64,000 bases of DNA from Bacteroidota bacterium (GTDB taxonomy: Bacteria > Bacteroidota > Bacteroidia > Cytophagales > Cytophagaceae), in assembly GCA_023428135.1 (NCBI GenBank), contig JAEYZG010000017.1, forward strand, positions 1 through 64,000, read 5' to 3'. Below are positions 17,399-26,484 of the stretch, in pieces. A model generated the notes under the pieces. It saw only the letters and a list, made by a program, of their open reading frames with translations. It did no database searches and had not been told where the DNA came from. Position 1 is the first letter of the stretch, and each line of letters begins with the position of its first letter. Made by a program: the position numbers and the translations under genes.

Positions 17399-17523
17399 GT
17401 CGTAGAGACGCCGCTGGTTCAAGCGTCCTCGCTTGGATCCAAAATTATCAAGCGTCCGCTTGACTTAAAATATCACAATAATTAGACGCATATATAAAAT
17501 TAAGCGGACGCTTGAACTAGCAG
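17399..17523. repeat. Composite of half a family B palindrome and family A copy 3
   Basis: TCGTAGAGACGCC (half of a family B end) runs directly into GCTGGTTCAAGCGTCCTCGC at 17412. The family A element then continues with AAATATCACAATAA and closes with GCGGACGCTTGAACTAGCAG. It is the most complete family A copy in the window (112 bp). The joint suggests one element inserted into the other. Confidence 0.75.
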
Positions 17524-17611
17524 TGGTTCTAATATTATTTGTGTTTTTAAGAAAGAAAAAATTTATGTTTTTAAAATTATAAATTACGTGAAGGCCTTTC
17601 AAAAGCTATTA

Positions 17612-18766
17612 TTATTCCTTAATTGGCAAGAATCCTTTTTCTCCTAAAGCATAAATAATTCCTCTAAGCAGATAATTATTGTTAAAGCGAATGATGTACT
17701 TTCTGGTTCCTTCTTTCTCAGGTGCCAACATTTTTTTATCAGTGAGTTTTTTTATATGCCTTGATATCTCTGCGGTAATTTTCCCACTAAATATATCTTT
17801 AAGGTCGGAGTTTTGAATGACTTTTCTATCAATAGCCCTTTTCAATACTTTGGCTTCTATATCTGTTATGAACTTACGTTCTAAAGAATAGTCAAGAGTC
17901 GGATATAGTATTTCTTTTTTTAAATGCTCGTAATCACAAAGCCTGTCAATTTTTTCTATTTCTTCTTTCAAGCCTTTTAGCACATATTGACACCATTCTA
18001 ATAATCCTTCTTTTTGACCACTATCAGCTTTTGATAAGTATTGATAATAATCATCTCTATTACCGCAGAAGACCGCTGTTGGATTTAGAATTCTACCAGC
18101 ATCTACGCGGAATCCCTGTTTTACAAGCATTGCATAAGTAAACAACCTGACTGTTCTACCATTGCCATTACAGAAAGGGTGTATCCAAACAAATCGATGA
18201 TGGGCGATTGCAACTTTCAGTAAGTCATATTTTGGGGAATCAGCACGATTTATAAATTCTATAAGCTCATCCATATACCCTTCTACAGTAATTGATTCAG
18301 GAGGAATGTGTGAAGATTTATTAATTTTTACTGGAACTGTTCGATATTGTCCTGGATTTCTATCGCCTTCTTTTTCAACATTCAAACCATCGACAACCAT
18401 TTTATGTAATTCGCTTATGAAAGCTCGGTTTATTGGGTAATCCTTTATAGTATCATCAATAAAGGACATTGCTTTCTCTACATTTAAAATTTCCCGAATA
18501 TCTTCTTGTATATTTTCCGGGTTACCCTCTTCAATTTTTGTCTCAATATACTCTACGATTGTAGTATTATTCCCCTCAATCCTTGCCGAGGCAATACTTT
18601 CTAATGTATGAAAGAGATTTTTGAGCTGGAAGAAAATACCAGCAGGTGTAGAGCCCCCCAGTCTTTTTCTTCTGAGGTGGTCGAGGTCAATTATTAAGTC
18701 CGTAAGTTCTGACCCAAAGGAAGGTTCTATGAGTTTTAACTCGAAATGGCTAAATTTTGAATCCAT
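17612..18766 (-). CDS. Fic family protein AMPylase, class II
   Basis: 384 residues. The Fic core motif HPFCNGNGRTVR at 196-207 matches HxFx(D/N)GNGRxxR, with catalytic His196. The autoinhibitory motif SARIEGN at 60-66 fits (S/T)xxxE(G/N), placing the inhibitory helix before the core (class II), so the enzyme is self-restrained through Glu64. The N-terminal Fic_N domain (GGSTPAGIFFQLKNLF) is present. A C-terminal winged-helix region (IQNSDLKDIFSGKITAEIS, KLTDKKMLAPE) completes the usual Bacteroidota architecture. It transfers AMP from ATP to hydroxyls of target proteins. Targets are unknown, and the gene stands alone between repeats. Confidence 0.9.
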   Translation of the reverse strand: MDSKFSHFELKLIEPSFGSELTDLIIDLDHLRRKRLGGSTPAGIFFQLKNLFHTLESIASARIEGNNTTIVEYIETKIEEGNPENIQEDIREILNVEKAMSFIDDTIKDYPINRAFISELHKMVVDGLNVEKEGDRNPGQYRTVPVKINKSSHIPPESITVEGYMDELIEFINRADSPKYDLLKVAIAHHRFVWIHPFCNGNGRTVRLFTYAMLVKQGFRVDAGRILNPTAVFCGNRDDYYQYLSKADSGQKEGLLEWCQYVLKGLKEEIEKIDRLCDYEHLKKEILYPTLDYSLERKFITDIEAKVLKRAIDRKVIQNSDLKDIFSGKITAEISRHIKKLTDKKMLAPEKEGTRKYIIRFNNNYLLRGIIYALGEKGFLPIKE

Positions 18767-18891
18767 GAGATAAAATTAACATTTGCCGGAGATTGATCCA
18801 AGATTTAACAAGTTGAGTTTTGAATATTTAACATTTTTCCTTGTAATAGCTTGATTATTAATGTAATTTGTGGGTTGGTTTTTAAAGTTTA

Positions 18892-18906
18892 ATTGTACTG
18901 TACAAT
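18892..18906. promoter_or_regulatory. 15-bp perfect palindrome upstream of fic
   Basis: ATTGTAC-T-GTACAAT, perfectly symmetric about one base, 126 bp upstream of the fic start in a non-coding gap. It has the shape of a dimeric repressor site, but no regulator is identified. Confidence 0.35.
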
Positions 18907-19044
18907 ATGAAACATTTAACAAAGATGGGTTGTCGGATTTAACAATTATTCAATGTGCGAAGATATTGAGGTGTTTTTTTACTTATAGGGTGTTAGTAGA
19001 TTGTCGTGCCATAATAAAAAAGAAGCCTCAAGTTTATAATTTTC

Positions 19045-19057
19045 CGCTTGAACCAGC
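19045..19057. repeat. Family A end fragment next to dinB
   Basis: CGCTTGAACCAGC is the reverse complement of the GCTGGTTCAAGCG end of family A. It lies 9 bases from the dinB stop codon, the same arrangement as at the dinB relic near 2983. Confidence 0.55.
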
Positions 19058-19065
19058 AAAGAGGC

Positions 19066-20214
19066 CTACACCGCCCGCCCCACCTTATCCTCACCAAACT
19101 TATACCTGATCTTATCCATTGCCTGATACAGGTTGATTTTCTTTGCTGAATCTTCAAAAAGACTGATCTGATAATTCCCGTGTACCAGATGGCTCAAGCG
19201 CACCCCCACCAGCCTGATCAGCATTCTGCGGTTGTAGAGGCTGTCAAACAATTCTTTTATATGCTGCATCAGCACCTCGTCAGAAGCAGTGTAGGGGATA
19301 CTTTTCTGTTTGGTACAAGTGTCGAAGTTGGAATAGCGAAGCTTTAAGGTAATGCAGCCTGTGAGCCAGCCTTCTTTTCTCAGGCTGAAGCAAAGCTCTT
19401 CCACCATCTTAAGAATAACCGAACGGATCATCTTTACATCAATCGTATCTGCTTCAAAGGTTGTTTCAGTAGAAACAGATTTACGTTCGGAGTAAGGCTC
19501 TACAGGTGTATGGTCTATGGCGTTAGCCCTTTGCCACAGCACGATTCCGTTTTTACCGAGAAGAGACTGCATTACCTCCACAGGCATGTTGCTTAATGTT
19601 TTCACATCTACGATACCAAGACTGTTGAGGTATTGTGTTGTTTTTTCACCTATCATGGGGATCTTGGAAACAGGCATAGGAGCGATGAAGCCTTTCTCTG
19701 TGCCGGAGGGGACTTCTTTAGCCCCGTTGGGTTTGCCTTCTCCCGTGGCTATTTTGGAAATCGTTTTATTAACAGACAATCCAAAAGAAATGGGCAGCCC
19801 GGATTGCTTCATGATACGTTGCTTCAGTTCTGTTGTCCACTTGTAACATCCGAAGAAACGGTCCATGCCGGATACATCAAGATAAAACTCATCGACAGAG
19901 GCTTTCTCAAGAACAGGAGCGCTCTCTGCTATGATTTCTGTAATCTCATTGGAATACCTGCTATATTTTTCCATATCTCCACGTATCCATATAGCCTGAG
20001 GACAGAGCCTTCTTGCCATCTTGCTGCTCATGGCAGAGTGTACACCGAATTTTCTTGCTTCATAAGAACATGAAGCTACCACGCCCCGGTCACCCGAACC
20101 GCCTATGATGACAGGCTTTCCCTTAAGTTCTGTATTCTCCTTGCACTCCACAGAGACAAAGAAAGAATCCAGGTCCATGTGTACGATGGTTCTGTTTGGA
20201 TCATTGATGTTCAC
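19066..20214 (-). CDS. dinB: DNA polymerase IV (Y family)
   Basis: 382 residues, full length. The N-terminal palm has IVHMDLDSFFVSVE with the first catalytic Asp, then the steric gate and YEARKFGVHSAM. SVDEFYLDVSG carries the catalytic DE pair. The helix-hairpin-helix region (IGEKTTQYLNSLGI) and the little finger follow, with a terminal KINLYQAMDKIRYKFGED. No canonical QxxLxLF clamp motif is obvious, although YQISLFED is a plausible clamp-binding segment. The start overlaps the dnaE stop by 14 bases, so both are translated from one message. The enzyme performs translesion synthesis, and coupling to a second polymerase suggests a damage-induced mutagenesis module. Confidence 0.93.
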   Translation of the reverse strand: MNINDPNRTIVHMDLDSFFVSVECKENTELKGKPVIIGGSGDRGVVASCSYEARKFGVHSAMSSKMARRLCPQAIWIRGDMEKYSRYSNEITEIIAESAPVLEKASVDEFYLDVSGMDRFFGCYKWTTELKQRIMKQSGLPISFGLSVNKTISKIATGEGKPNGAKEVPSGTEKGFIAPMPVSKIPMIGEKTTQYLNSLGIVDVKTLSNMPVEVMQSLLGKNGIVLWQRANAIDHTPVEPYSERKSVSTETTFEADTIDVKMIRSVILKMVEELCFSLRKEGWLTGCITLKLRYSNFDTCTKQKSIPYTASDEVLMQHIKELFDSLYNRRMLIRLVGVRLSHLVHGNYQISLFEDSAKKINLYQAMDKIRYKFGEDKVGRAV

Positions 20215-23149
20215 GTATAACCTCCTTTTTTACCATGGGTAGTTTTTGCATATAGTTTACTTCAAGACTTGGATAGCCGAATTCTACGGTTACCTTGCCT
20301 TTCAGCATGTAGAAGCCTTGTCCTTTGAGAGGGTATCTTTGCAGGGAAGGAGGGAAATGTATGGTGTCAAGACTTTTGCCTTTTTTGTCTATAAAATGCA
20401 TAAAAGACATCAACTCATTTCTGACAGTATACAAGTCTTTGGTGGCGATGAAATAACCAAGCATCATCACTTGTTTGCCGGTATGCTGCAGCATTTCATC
20501 CGCGGAAATATCTCCTGTATAGTTTTGAGGTAAAAGATCAAAAGGCATACACAGCGGAAAACCCAGTATCTCAAACTGATCAAAAGCATCCTCATAGCTG
20601 AAACTGCTCAAGGGCGGAAGTACCAGCTCTTTACGTTCAAGCTGAAATAGTTCTGCGCCGGGTACTTTGCTTTTACTTTTGCTGAAATGCAGCGCAGCAT
20701 CCATGAGCAGGACCTTTTTTGTTTTGCCCGTAAAACGAAACGATCCTATACGAATCAGAATATTGAGCTGCTCCAGAGACAGAGGGATGCGTTTTATAAA
20801 ATCATAGAGATCTCTGTAAGGACCGTTTGTCTCTCGCTCAAGTGGAATGGCTTCACCGATCTTTTGCTCAAAATCCCGCAGATGAATAAAACCAGTATAG
20901 ATCTTACTTCCTATAATGGTTGTATAATAGTCACTGTTGTTGACACAAGGAGGTTCCGTCTCCGCTCCGGACATGCGGGCTTCGTGGAAATAGAATTCCG
21001 TAGAATAAAAGCCACCGAAGTTATTAATTACCGCAGTCATGAATTCCTTGGGGTAATATGTTTTAAGAAAAAGACTTTCATAGCTTTCCACGGCAAAGCT
21101 TGCAGAGTGTGCTTTGCAGAAGCTATAGCCGGAAAAGCTTTGTATCTGTCTCCACAGCTCGTTGGAGAAATCATCGGGGTGACCTTGTTTTCTGCAGGAG
21201 TCGATAAAGTTACGCTTTACCTTGTCCATCTCTTCCTTGCCCTTGTATTTGCCTGACATAGCCCTTCTGAGCAGATCTGCTTCTCCAAGATCAAGTCCTG
21301 CAATGTAGTGCGCTACTTTGATTACATCTTCCTGATAGACCATCACGCCGAAGGTTTCCTTCAGCATCTCTTCCATAAGCGGATGCAGGTATTTGATAGT
21401 CTCCGGTTTATGAAAGCGGTTGATATATTCATTCATCATACCCGATTGCGCCACGCCAGGACGAATGATGGAAGAAGCAGCAACCAGTGTTTTATAATCC
21501 TGGCAACGAAGCTTTTTGAGCAGCATTCTCATAGCGGGAGATTCTATATAGAAGCAGCCTATGGTATTACCCGTTTTGATATTTTCTCTTACCTGAGGAT
21601 CCTCCTTGATCTTTTCAAAATTGATCTCTACTGTTTGTCCAGTGTTTTGCTTTACAAGAGAAATGGCATCTTTAATATGGCCCAATCCCCGCTGACTGAG
21701 GATGTCATATTTATGTAGTCCCATATCTTCAGCCGCCCACATATCGAAGTGGGTGATAGGGAAGTTCTTGGGTGGAAGATCTGTAGCTGTATAATAATTG
21801 ATTTCCTTTTCTGAGATAAGAATTCCCCCAGCATGTATGGAAAGATAATTGGGGAAATCTTCCATCAGTTTCCCATAATGAAACATAGTCTTCACGATCT
21901 GATCTTTATCTTTCAGTTTGGAAGGATCCTGCAGCGTGAGAATGTTATCTATCTCAGGTTTGGGCAGTCCGAAAACTTTTCCGAGTTCTCTTATAATGGA
22001 TTTTCCCCGGAAGGTACTGTAAGTCGCAAGTAATGCAGTATGCTCATTGCCATATCTTTTGAATACATAGTCGGTGACATCATCGCGATCTTTCCAGGAG
22101 AAGTCGATATCGAAGTCCGGTGGAGAAGTACGGTGAGGATTGAGGAAACGCTCGAAATAAAGATCAAGTTCAATAGGATCCACTTCGGTGATGCCCAGAC
22201 AATAAGCGATGATGCTGTTGGCTCCGCTGCCACGACCTACAAAGCTGAAGTTTCTGTTCTTGGCATAGCGCAGGATATCCCAGGTGATGAGGAAGTAAGC
22301 ATTAAAACCCAGACGATCAATAACCTCCAGTTCTTTCTTTACACGTTCCTGAGCAGCTTTATTATTTCTGCGGTAGCGGTGTTTGAGACCATCCAGAGCT
22401 AGTTTCTCGAGCAGGAGCTTGTCATCATAAAGGTTGCCGGTGAAGGTTTTACGGCTTTTATTTTCACCATCAAAATAAATAGAGCAGGAGTCCGCCAGAT
22501 CCATCGTATTTTTGATGATTTTCTGGAAGCGGCCATAAGCTCCAAACAGTTGATCTGCAGACAGCATGATCTCATCCTGCATGGCCTGTTCTTCCATCGT
22601 AAGCTTGCTCAACAGCGTATTTTTGCTGACCGCCCTGAGCAGTCTGTGCAGATTGTACCCTTGTTTACTTTTGAAAGTAACAGGATGGAGCATCACCATT
22701 TTGTGCTGTTGCTTATTCAGGTCAGAGAAAGGAATGCGGCTAAGTTCCGGGATACGGATGCCCAGCCATTCGTTATCTCTCAGCGCTTCAGGTTCTTTTT
22801 TACCTAAAGGATAAATAATATAGGCGTCATTCATTTCGGGCGCATGGGCGGGTAGGGCTTTTTTGCGCATGTTATGAATGGAAAGCAGCTTGTTCAGTTC
22901 TCTGAAACCTTCATTGTTTTTGGCAATTCCGATGAAAAGCAGTTCGTCTCCATTCCGGAATTCGATGCCGACAATAGGTTTAATTCCCTTTTCCTGACAG
23001 GTTCTGACAAATTCAAAAGTGGCGGAGGTATTATTGATGTCCGTAAGTGCAAGAACATCAGCGCGTTTTTCACAGGCTTCTTCCACCAGCTCTTTTACGG
23101 AAAGCGTCCCGTACCTCATCGAATAGAAGCTATGACAATTTAAATACAT
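20201..23149 (-). CDS. dnaE: DnaE-like DNA polymerase III alpha subunit, short form
   Basis: 982 residues, shorter than the replicative alpha subunit (~1160). Catalytic Asp residues are present in PPDFDIDF, with a third Asp in KYDILSQRGLGHI; the nucleotide-binding GRGSGANSII motif is intact. The N-terminal PHP domain is degenerate: the usual HxHS motif reads NCHS, and TDHGN reads TDINN, so metal-dependent proofreading is doubtful. A (HhH)2 segment (LSLEQLNILIRIGSF) and a C-terminal OB fold follow, but the tau-binding tail is absent. These traits and the overlap with dinB fit an accessory, error-prone DnaE2-like enzyme, not the chromosomal replicase. Calling it DnaE2 would need a phylogeny. 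Confidence 0.85.
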   Translation of the reverse strand: MYLNCHSFYSMRYGTLSVKELVEEACEKRADVLALTDINNTSATFEFVRTCQEKGIKPIVGIEFRNGDELLFIGIAKNNEGFRELNKLLSIHNMRKKALPAHAPEMNDAYIIYPLGKKEPEALRDNEWLGIRIPELSRIPFSDLNKQQHKMVMLHPVTFKSKQGYNLHRLLRAVSKNTLLSKLTMEEQAMQDEIMLSADQLFGAYGRFQKIIKNTMDLADSCSIYFDGENKSRKTFTGNLYDDKLLLEKLALDGLKHRYRRNNKAAQERVKKELEVIDRLGFNAYFLITWDILRYAKNRNFSFVGRGSGANSIIAYCLGITEVDPIELDLYFERFLNPHRTSPPDFDIDFSWKDRDDVTDYVFKRYGNEHTALLATYSTFRGKSIIRELGKVFGLPKPEIDNILTLQDPSKLKDKDQIVKTMFHYGKLMEDFPNYLSIHAGGILISEKEINYYTATDLPPKNFPITHFDMWAAEDMGLHKYDILSQRGLGHIKDAISLVKQNTGQTVEINFEKIKEDPQVRENIKTGNTIGCFYIESPAMRMLLKKLRCQDYKTLVAASSIIRPGVAQSGMMNEYINRFHKPETIKYLHPLMEEMLKETFGVMVYQEDVIKVAHYIAGLDLGEADLLRRAMSGKYKGKEEMDKVKRNFIDSCRKQGHPDDFSNELWRQIQSFSGYSFCKAHSASFAVESYESLFLKTYYPKEFMTAVINNFGGFYSTEFYFHEARMSGAETEPPCVNNSDYYTTIIGSKIYTGFIHLRDFEQKIGEAIPLERETNGPYRDLYDFIKRIPLSLEQLNILIRIGSFRFTGKTKKVLLMDAALHFSKSKSKVPGAELFQLERKELVLPPLSSFSYEDAFDQFEILGFPLCMPFDLLPQNYTGDISADEMLQHTGKQVMMLGYFIATKDLYTVRNELMSFMHFIDKKGKSLDTIHFPPSLQRYPLKGQGFYMLKGKVTVEFGYPSLEVNYMQKLPMVKKEVIREHQ

Positions 23150-23195
23150 TTTATGCTAATTATTTTATCAAATATTATTAAAAAAACGATCATTT

Positions 23196-23210
23196 GCTAA
23201 ATTTGTTAGC
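23196..23210. promoter_or_regulatory. Candidate operator of the dnaE-dinB operon
   Basis: GCTAA-ATTTG-TTAGC, a 5-5-5 inverted repeat, 47 bases upstream of the dnaE start and overlapping the expected promoter. By position and symmetry it could be a LexA-type SOS box; no consensus for this lineage is known to me. Confidence 0.4.
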
Positions 23211-23889
23211 GTAATTCGGCGAAATAGTTTTGGGGAATGATGGGGAAGGGAAAAGCAGAAAAAAGGGGAAAACTTGAGAAAGTCTGGACGAACCAGAAGC
23301 GCTTGCCGGATTTTTTGATACCTCAATCGAAATATTAGATATCATATGTTAAATCTATTGAAATGTAAGTGATTGTAGGCTGATTCAGTTATAAAGAATT
23401 ACTTTACAACTGCCTTGGTGGGTAAGAAAGGAGGAAGATATTTATGAGGTTTTAATTATGGCACATTCGCCATAGTTAAAAGCACCAAATGATTCATGCC
23501 ATAAAAAATTACTAACCACAATTTTATCCTCAGAACCTCATCATTTTACTCTGATGAGAATAGCTTTTTGTAATAAAACCTCGCCCAGATTTTAGTTTTA
23601 TGATTTTAACTGTTTGATAATTAGTTGAATGATTGTGTCTTGTCCTGAGGGGCGCTTTTTCCGGAATATTTAGTTAACTTTAACCGGAGAAAGATCTTTC
23701 CCCGCTTAAATATTCATAAAGCATCCCTGGTCGAACATATTTCTTTCCCAAATCCATAAAAAGTACCTAAACTTTGAGGAAAATGAACATCTGTTTTCCA
23801 TAAGATTTGCGATCTTTGTAACGATGAAAAGTCTGCATATGGCGGCTTTTTTCAAAAAATACTGAACCTTAAATATTTAATAAAACAAA
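23211..23889. other. Long non-coding region upstream of ilvC
   Basis: About 680 bases with no convincing gene. It contains a hairpin TAATTATGGC-ACATTC-GCCATAGTTA (23453-23478). An ATGAGG / CCTCAT pair encloses that region. There is also a near-palindrome GGAGAAAGATCTTTCCCC (23686-23703). GATCTTTG at 23811-23818 could be a -7 element giving a ~65-nt leader to ilvC. No T-box, leader peptide rich in Ile/Val/Leu or known riboswitch is evident. Confidence 0.45.
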
Positions 23890-25410
23890 ATGGCTAATTA
23901 TTTCAATACACTTCCGCTCAGAGAAAAACTAAATCAATTGGGCGTTTGCGAATTCATGGACAGTTCTGAATTCACTGATGGCGTAAAAGCTTTGAAAGGT
24001 AAAAAAATCGTAATCGTAGGTTGCGGTGCTCAAGGTTTGAACCAGGGTCTGAACATGAGAGATTCAGGTCTTGATATTGCTTATGCTCTGAGAAAAGATG
24101 CTATTGATCAGAAAAGACAGTCATGGAAAAATGCTTCTGACAATGGATTTAAAGTTGGTACTTACGAAGAGTTAATCCCTTCTGCTGACCTTGTGATCAA
24201 CCTTACTCCTGACAAGCAACATACTTCTGTTGTTACAGCAGTTATGCCATTGATGAAAAAAGGATCTACATTGTCTTATTCTCACGGTTTCAATATCGTT
24301 GAAGAAGGAATGCAGATCAGAAAAGATATCACTGTAATCATGGTGGCTCCTAAATCTCCGGGATCTGAAGTAAGAGAAGAGTATAAAAGAGGTTTCGGTG
24401 TGCCTACCCTTATCGCAGTGCACCCTGAGAACGATCCTGAAGGAAAAGGATGGGATTATGCTAAAGCTTATGCAGTAGCAACAGGTGGAGACAGAGCAGG
24501 TGTTCTTCAGTCTTCTTTCGTAGCTGAAGTAAAATCTGACCTTATGGGTGAGCAAACAATCCTTTGCGGTCTTCTTCAGACAGGTTCAATCCTTTGCTTC
24601 GACAAAATGGTTGAAAAAGGTATTGATAAAGGATATGCTGCTAAATTTATCCAGTATGGTTGGGAAGTGATCACTGAGTCATTGAAACATGGTGGTATCA
24701 CTCTGATGATGGACAGACTTTCTAATCCTGCTAAAATTAAGGCTTTCGAGCTTTCTGAGGAGCTGAAAGACATCATGAGACCTTTATTCCAGAAGCATCA
24801 GGACGATATCATGAGCGGTGAGTTTTCTTCTACCATGATGAAAGACTGGGCAGACAACGACAAAAATCTATTGACCTGGAGAGCTGCAACTGGAGAAACT
24901 GCATTTGAGAAAACAGCTCCAGGTTCAATGCAAATATCTGAGCAGGAGTTCTATGATAACGGTCTGTTAATGGTTGCTTTCGTAAGAGCAGGTGTGGAGC
25001 TTGCATTCGAAACAATGACAGAATCAGGTATCAAAGAAGAGTCAGCCTACTATGAGTCTTTGCACGAAACTCCGCTTATCGCAAACACTATTGCTCGTAA
25101 GAAACTTTTCGAAATGAACAGAGTGATCTCTGATACAGCTGAATATGGTTGCTATCTGTTTGATCATGCATGTAAGCCTTTGCTTGCTGATTTCATGAAG
25201 ACAATCAATACTGATGTAATCGGTAAAAACTACAATGAAGGAAAATCAGGTGGTGTTGACAACAAGACACTTCTTGCTGTAAACGAAATCATCCGTTTCC
25301 ATCCTATCGAAATTGTAGGGGCTGAGCTTAGAGAAGCAATGACAAGCATGAAACAGATCAGTCTTGGCGCTGAGTCTCCTGTAAAAGAGAAAGCTGCTGC
25401 TGCTGTTTAG
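23890..25410 (+). CDS. ilvC: Ketol-acid reductoisomerase, class II (long form)
   Basis: 506 residues, the length of long-form KARI with a duplicated C-terminal knotted domain. The NADPH-binding Rossmann fold has VIVGCGAQGLNQGLNMRDSG, and basic residues follow in ALRKDAI. Mg-binding acidic residues lie in AEVKSDLMGEQTILCGLL. It converts acetolactate or acetohydroxybutyrate to the dihydroxy acids in valine, leucine and isoleucine synthesis. It stands alone with its own long leader and a strong terminator, unlike the common ilv-leu operon arrangement. Codon use is visibly more regular than in its neighbours, as expected for a highly expressed gene. Confidence 0.97.
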   Translation: MANYFNTLPLREKLNQLGVCEFMDSSEFTDGVKALKGKKIVIVGCGAQGLNQGLNMRDSGLDIAYALRKDAIDQKRQSWKNASDNGFKVGTYEELIPSADLVINLTPDKQHTSVVTAVMPLMKKGSTLSYSHGFNIVEEGMQIRKDITVIMVAPKSPGSEVREEYKRGFGVPTLIAVHPENDPEGKGWDYAKAYAVATGGDRAGVLQSSFVAEVKSDLMGEQTILCGLLQTGSILCFDKMVEKGIDKGYAAKFIQYGWEVITESLKHGGITLMMDRLSNPAKIKAFELSEELKDIMRPLFQKHQDDIMSGEFSSTMMKDWADNDKNLLTWRAATGETAFEKTAPGSMQISEQEFYDNGLLMVAFVRAGVELAFETMTESGIKEESAYYESLHETPLIANTIARKKLFEMNRVISDTAEYGCYLFDHACKPLLADFMKTINTDVIGKNYNEGKSGGVDNKTLLAVNEIIRFHPIEIVGAELREAMTSMKQISLGAESPVKEKAAAAV

Positions 25411-25436
25411 TCTTAAAACTACACTCTATGCAATAT

Positions 25437-25469
25437 AAAAGGCCTCCTGATTTTCGGGAGGCCTTTTTA
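25437..25469 (+). terminator. Terminator of ilvC
   Basis: AAAAGGCCTCC-TGATTTTC-GGGAGGCCTTTTT. The strong GC stem with T run lies 26 bases after the stop codon. It could also serve the convergent hydrolase gene. Confidence 0.9.
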
Positions 25470-25498
25470 ATTGTATTCTGCTTCTATACCATTGGATC

Positions 25499-26377
25499 TT
25501 ATCTTCGGCCTGATTTTACAGTCACAGGCTCAAAATGATCCTGATGTAATATAAACTCAAGCAGGTCTTCATTAAGCTGTTCTTTGTGCGTATAAAAGAA
25601 TCCATGCGGAGCGCCATGATAAATTTTATAATAATTATCAGGAATCATCCGAGCCGTTTTATCACTACTGATTCCGATTGGTATTATATCGTCCGCATCG
25701 CCATGTATAATCAAGGTTGGTACATTTACAGCTTTTAAGTCTTTTCTGAAATCTGTTTCCGAATATGCAACCACAGCTTTTTGTGTAGGTATAGGACCTG
25801 CAAATGACGCCAGCGTTCTGTAATATTCAAGTAAAGGATCGCTCAATGGTCGGTGGTCTTTGGTAACGCCGAAAAACTGTTGACCGAACATATCTATAAA
25901 TCCTATCCTGTCTTCTTTAATTACATTGATTGCATTGGTGAAAATCTCTTTATGTGCTCCATCAGGATTATCTTTGGTTTTCAGCAAAAACGGAGTAATA
26001 GCGCCCAGCAATACTGCCTGTGATACTCTTGATCCTCCATATCTGCTGAAATATCTTACAACTTCACCTCCACCCATGGAAAATCCCACCAGTGTTACGT
26101 CTTCAAGATTCAGGGTATCTAAAACAGCTCTTAAGTCATCTGTAAGTGTATCGTAGTCATAACCATTAAGAGGTTTGGATGATTTACCAAATCCTCGTCT
26201 GTCGTAAGTGATTACTCTTAACCCATTTTCAACCAGGGCATTTACCTGGTATTCCCACATCTCCTGGCTTAAAGGCCACCCATGAATCAGTACAACCGGC
26301 TTTCCTTCACCCAAATCCTGGTAATAGAGCTCTATCGGTTGTCCTTTTTCCAGGGATTTTGTTTTAATATATCCCAT
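25499..26377 (-). CDS. Alpha/beta hydrolase, non-heme chloroperoxidase-like
   Basis: 292 residues. The oxyanion region is VVLIHGWPLS, the nucleophile elbow is GFSMGGG (Ser near 98), the acid is in HGDADDIIP, and the catalytic His is in GAPHGFFYTH. This matches the chloroperoxidase/perhydrolase/arylesterase group, which hydrolyses esters and can form peracids. There is no signal peptide, so it is cytoplasmic. It is convergent with ilvC and is followed upstream by a rhodanese gene on the same strand (~107-base gap), suggesting separate or loosely shared transcription. Confidence 0.88.
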   Translation of the reverse strand: MGYIKTKSLEKGQPIELYYQDLGEGKPVVLIHGWPLSQEMWEYQVNALVENGLRVITYDRRGFGKSSKPLNGYDYDTLTDDLRAVLDTLNLEDVTLVGFSMGGGEVVRYFSRYGGSRVSQAVLLGAITPFLLKTKDNPDGAHKEIFTNAINVIKEDRIGFIDMFGQQFFGVTKDHRPLSDPLLEYYRTLASFAGPIPTQKAVVAYSETDFRKDLKAVNVPTLIIHGDADDIIPIGISSDKTARMIPDNYYKIYHGAPHGFFYTHKEQLNEDLLEFILHQDHFEPVTVKSGRR

Positions 26378-26484
26378 GTCTGAACTGTTTTTTATAATTA
26401 TAACAATCAGAATATCCTAAAAGATTACAATGTTGTCTAAGTGTTTGATGTTTAGAGTTTTTGGATAGAAGTAAGGGGCGTCCG

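Noticed and set aside
19517..22814. Long open frames on the + strand opposite dinB and dnaE
   Set aside because: They are shadows of the two polymerase genes; their translations have no domain character and no start context.
24172..24555. Minus-strand frame inside ilvC
   Set aside because: It is opposite a highly conserved gene with biased codon use, and the translation is rich in Ser/Phe/Arg as expected for an antisense shadow.
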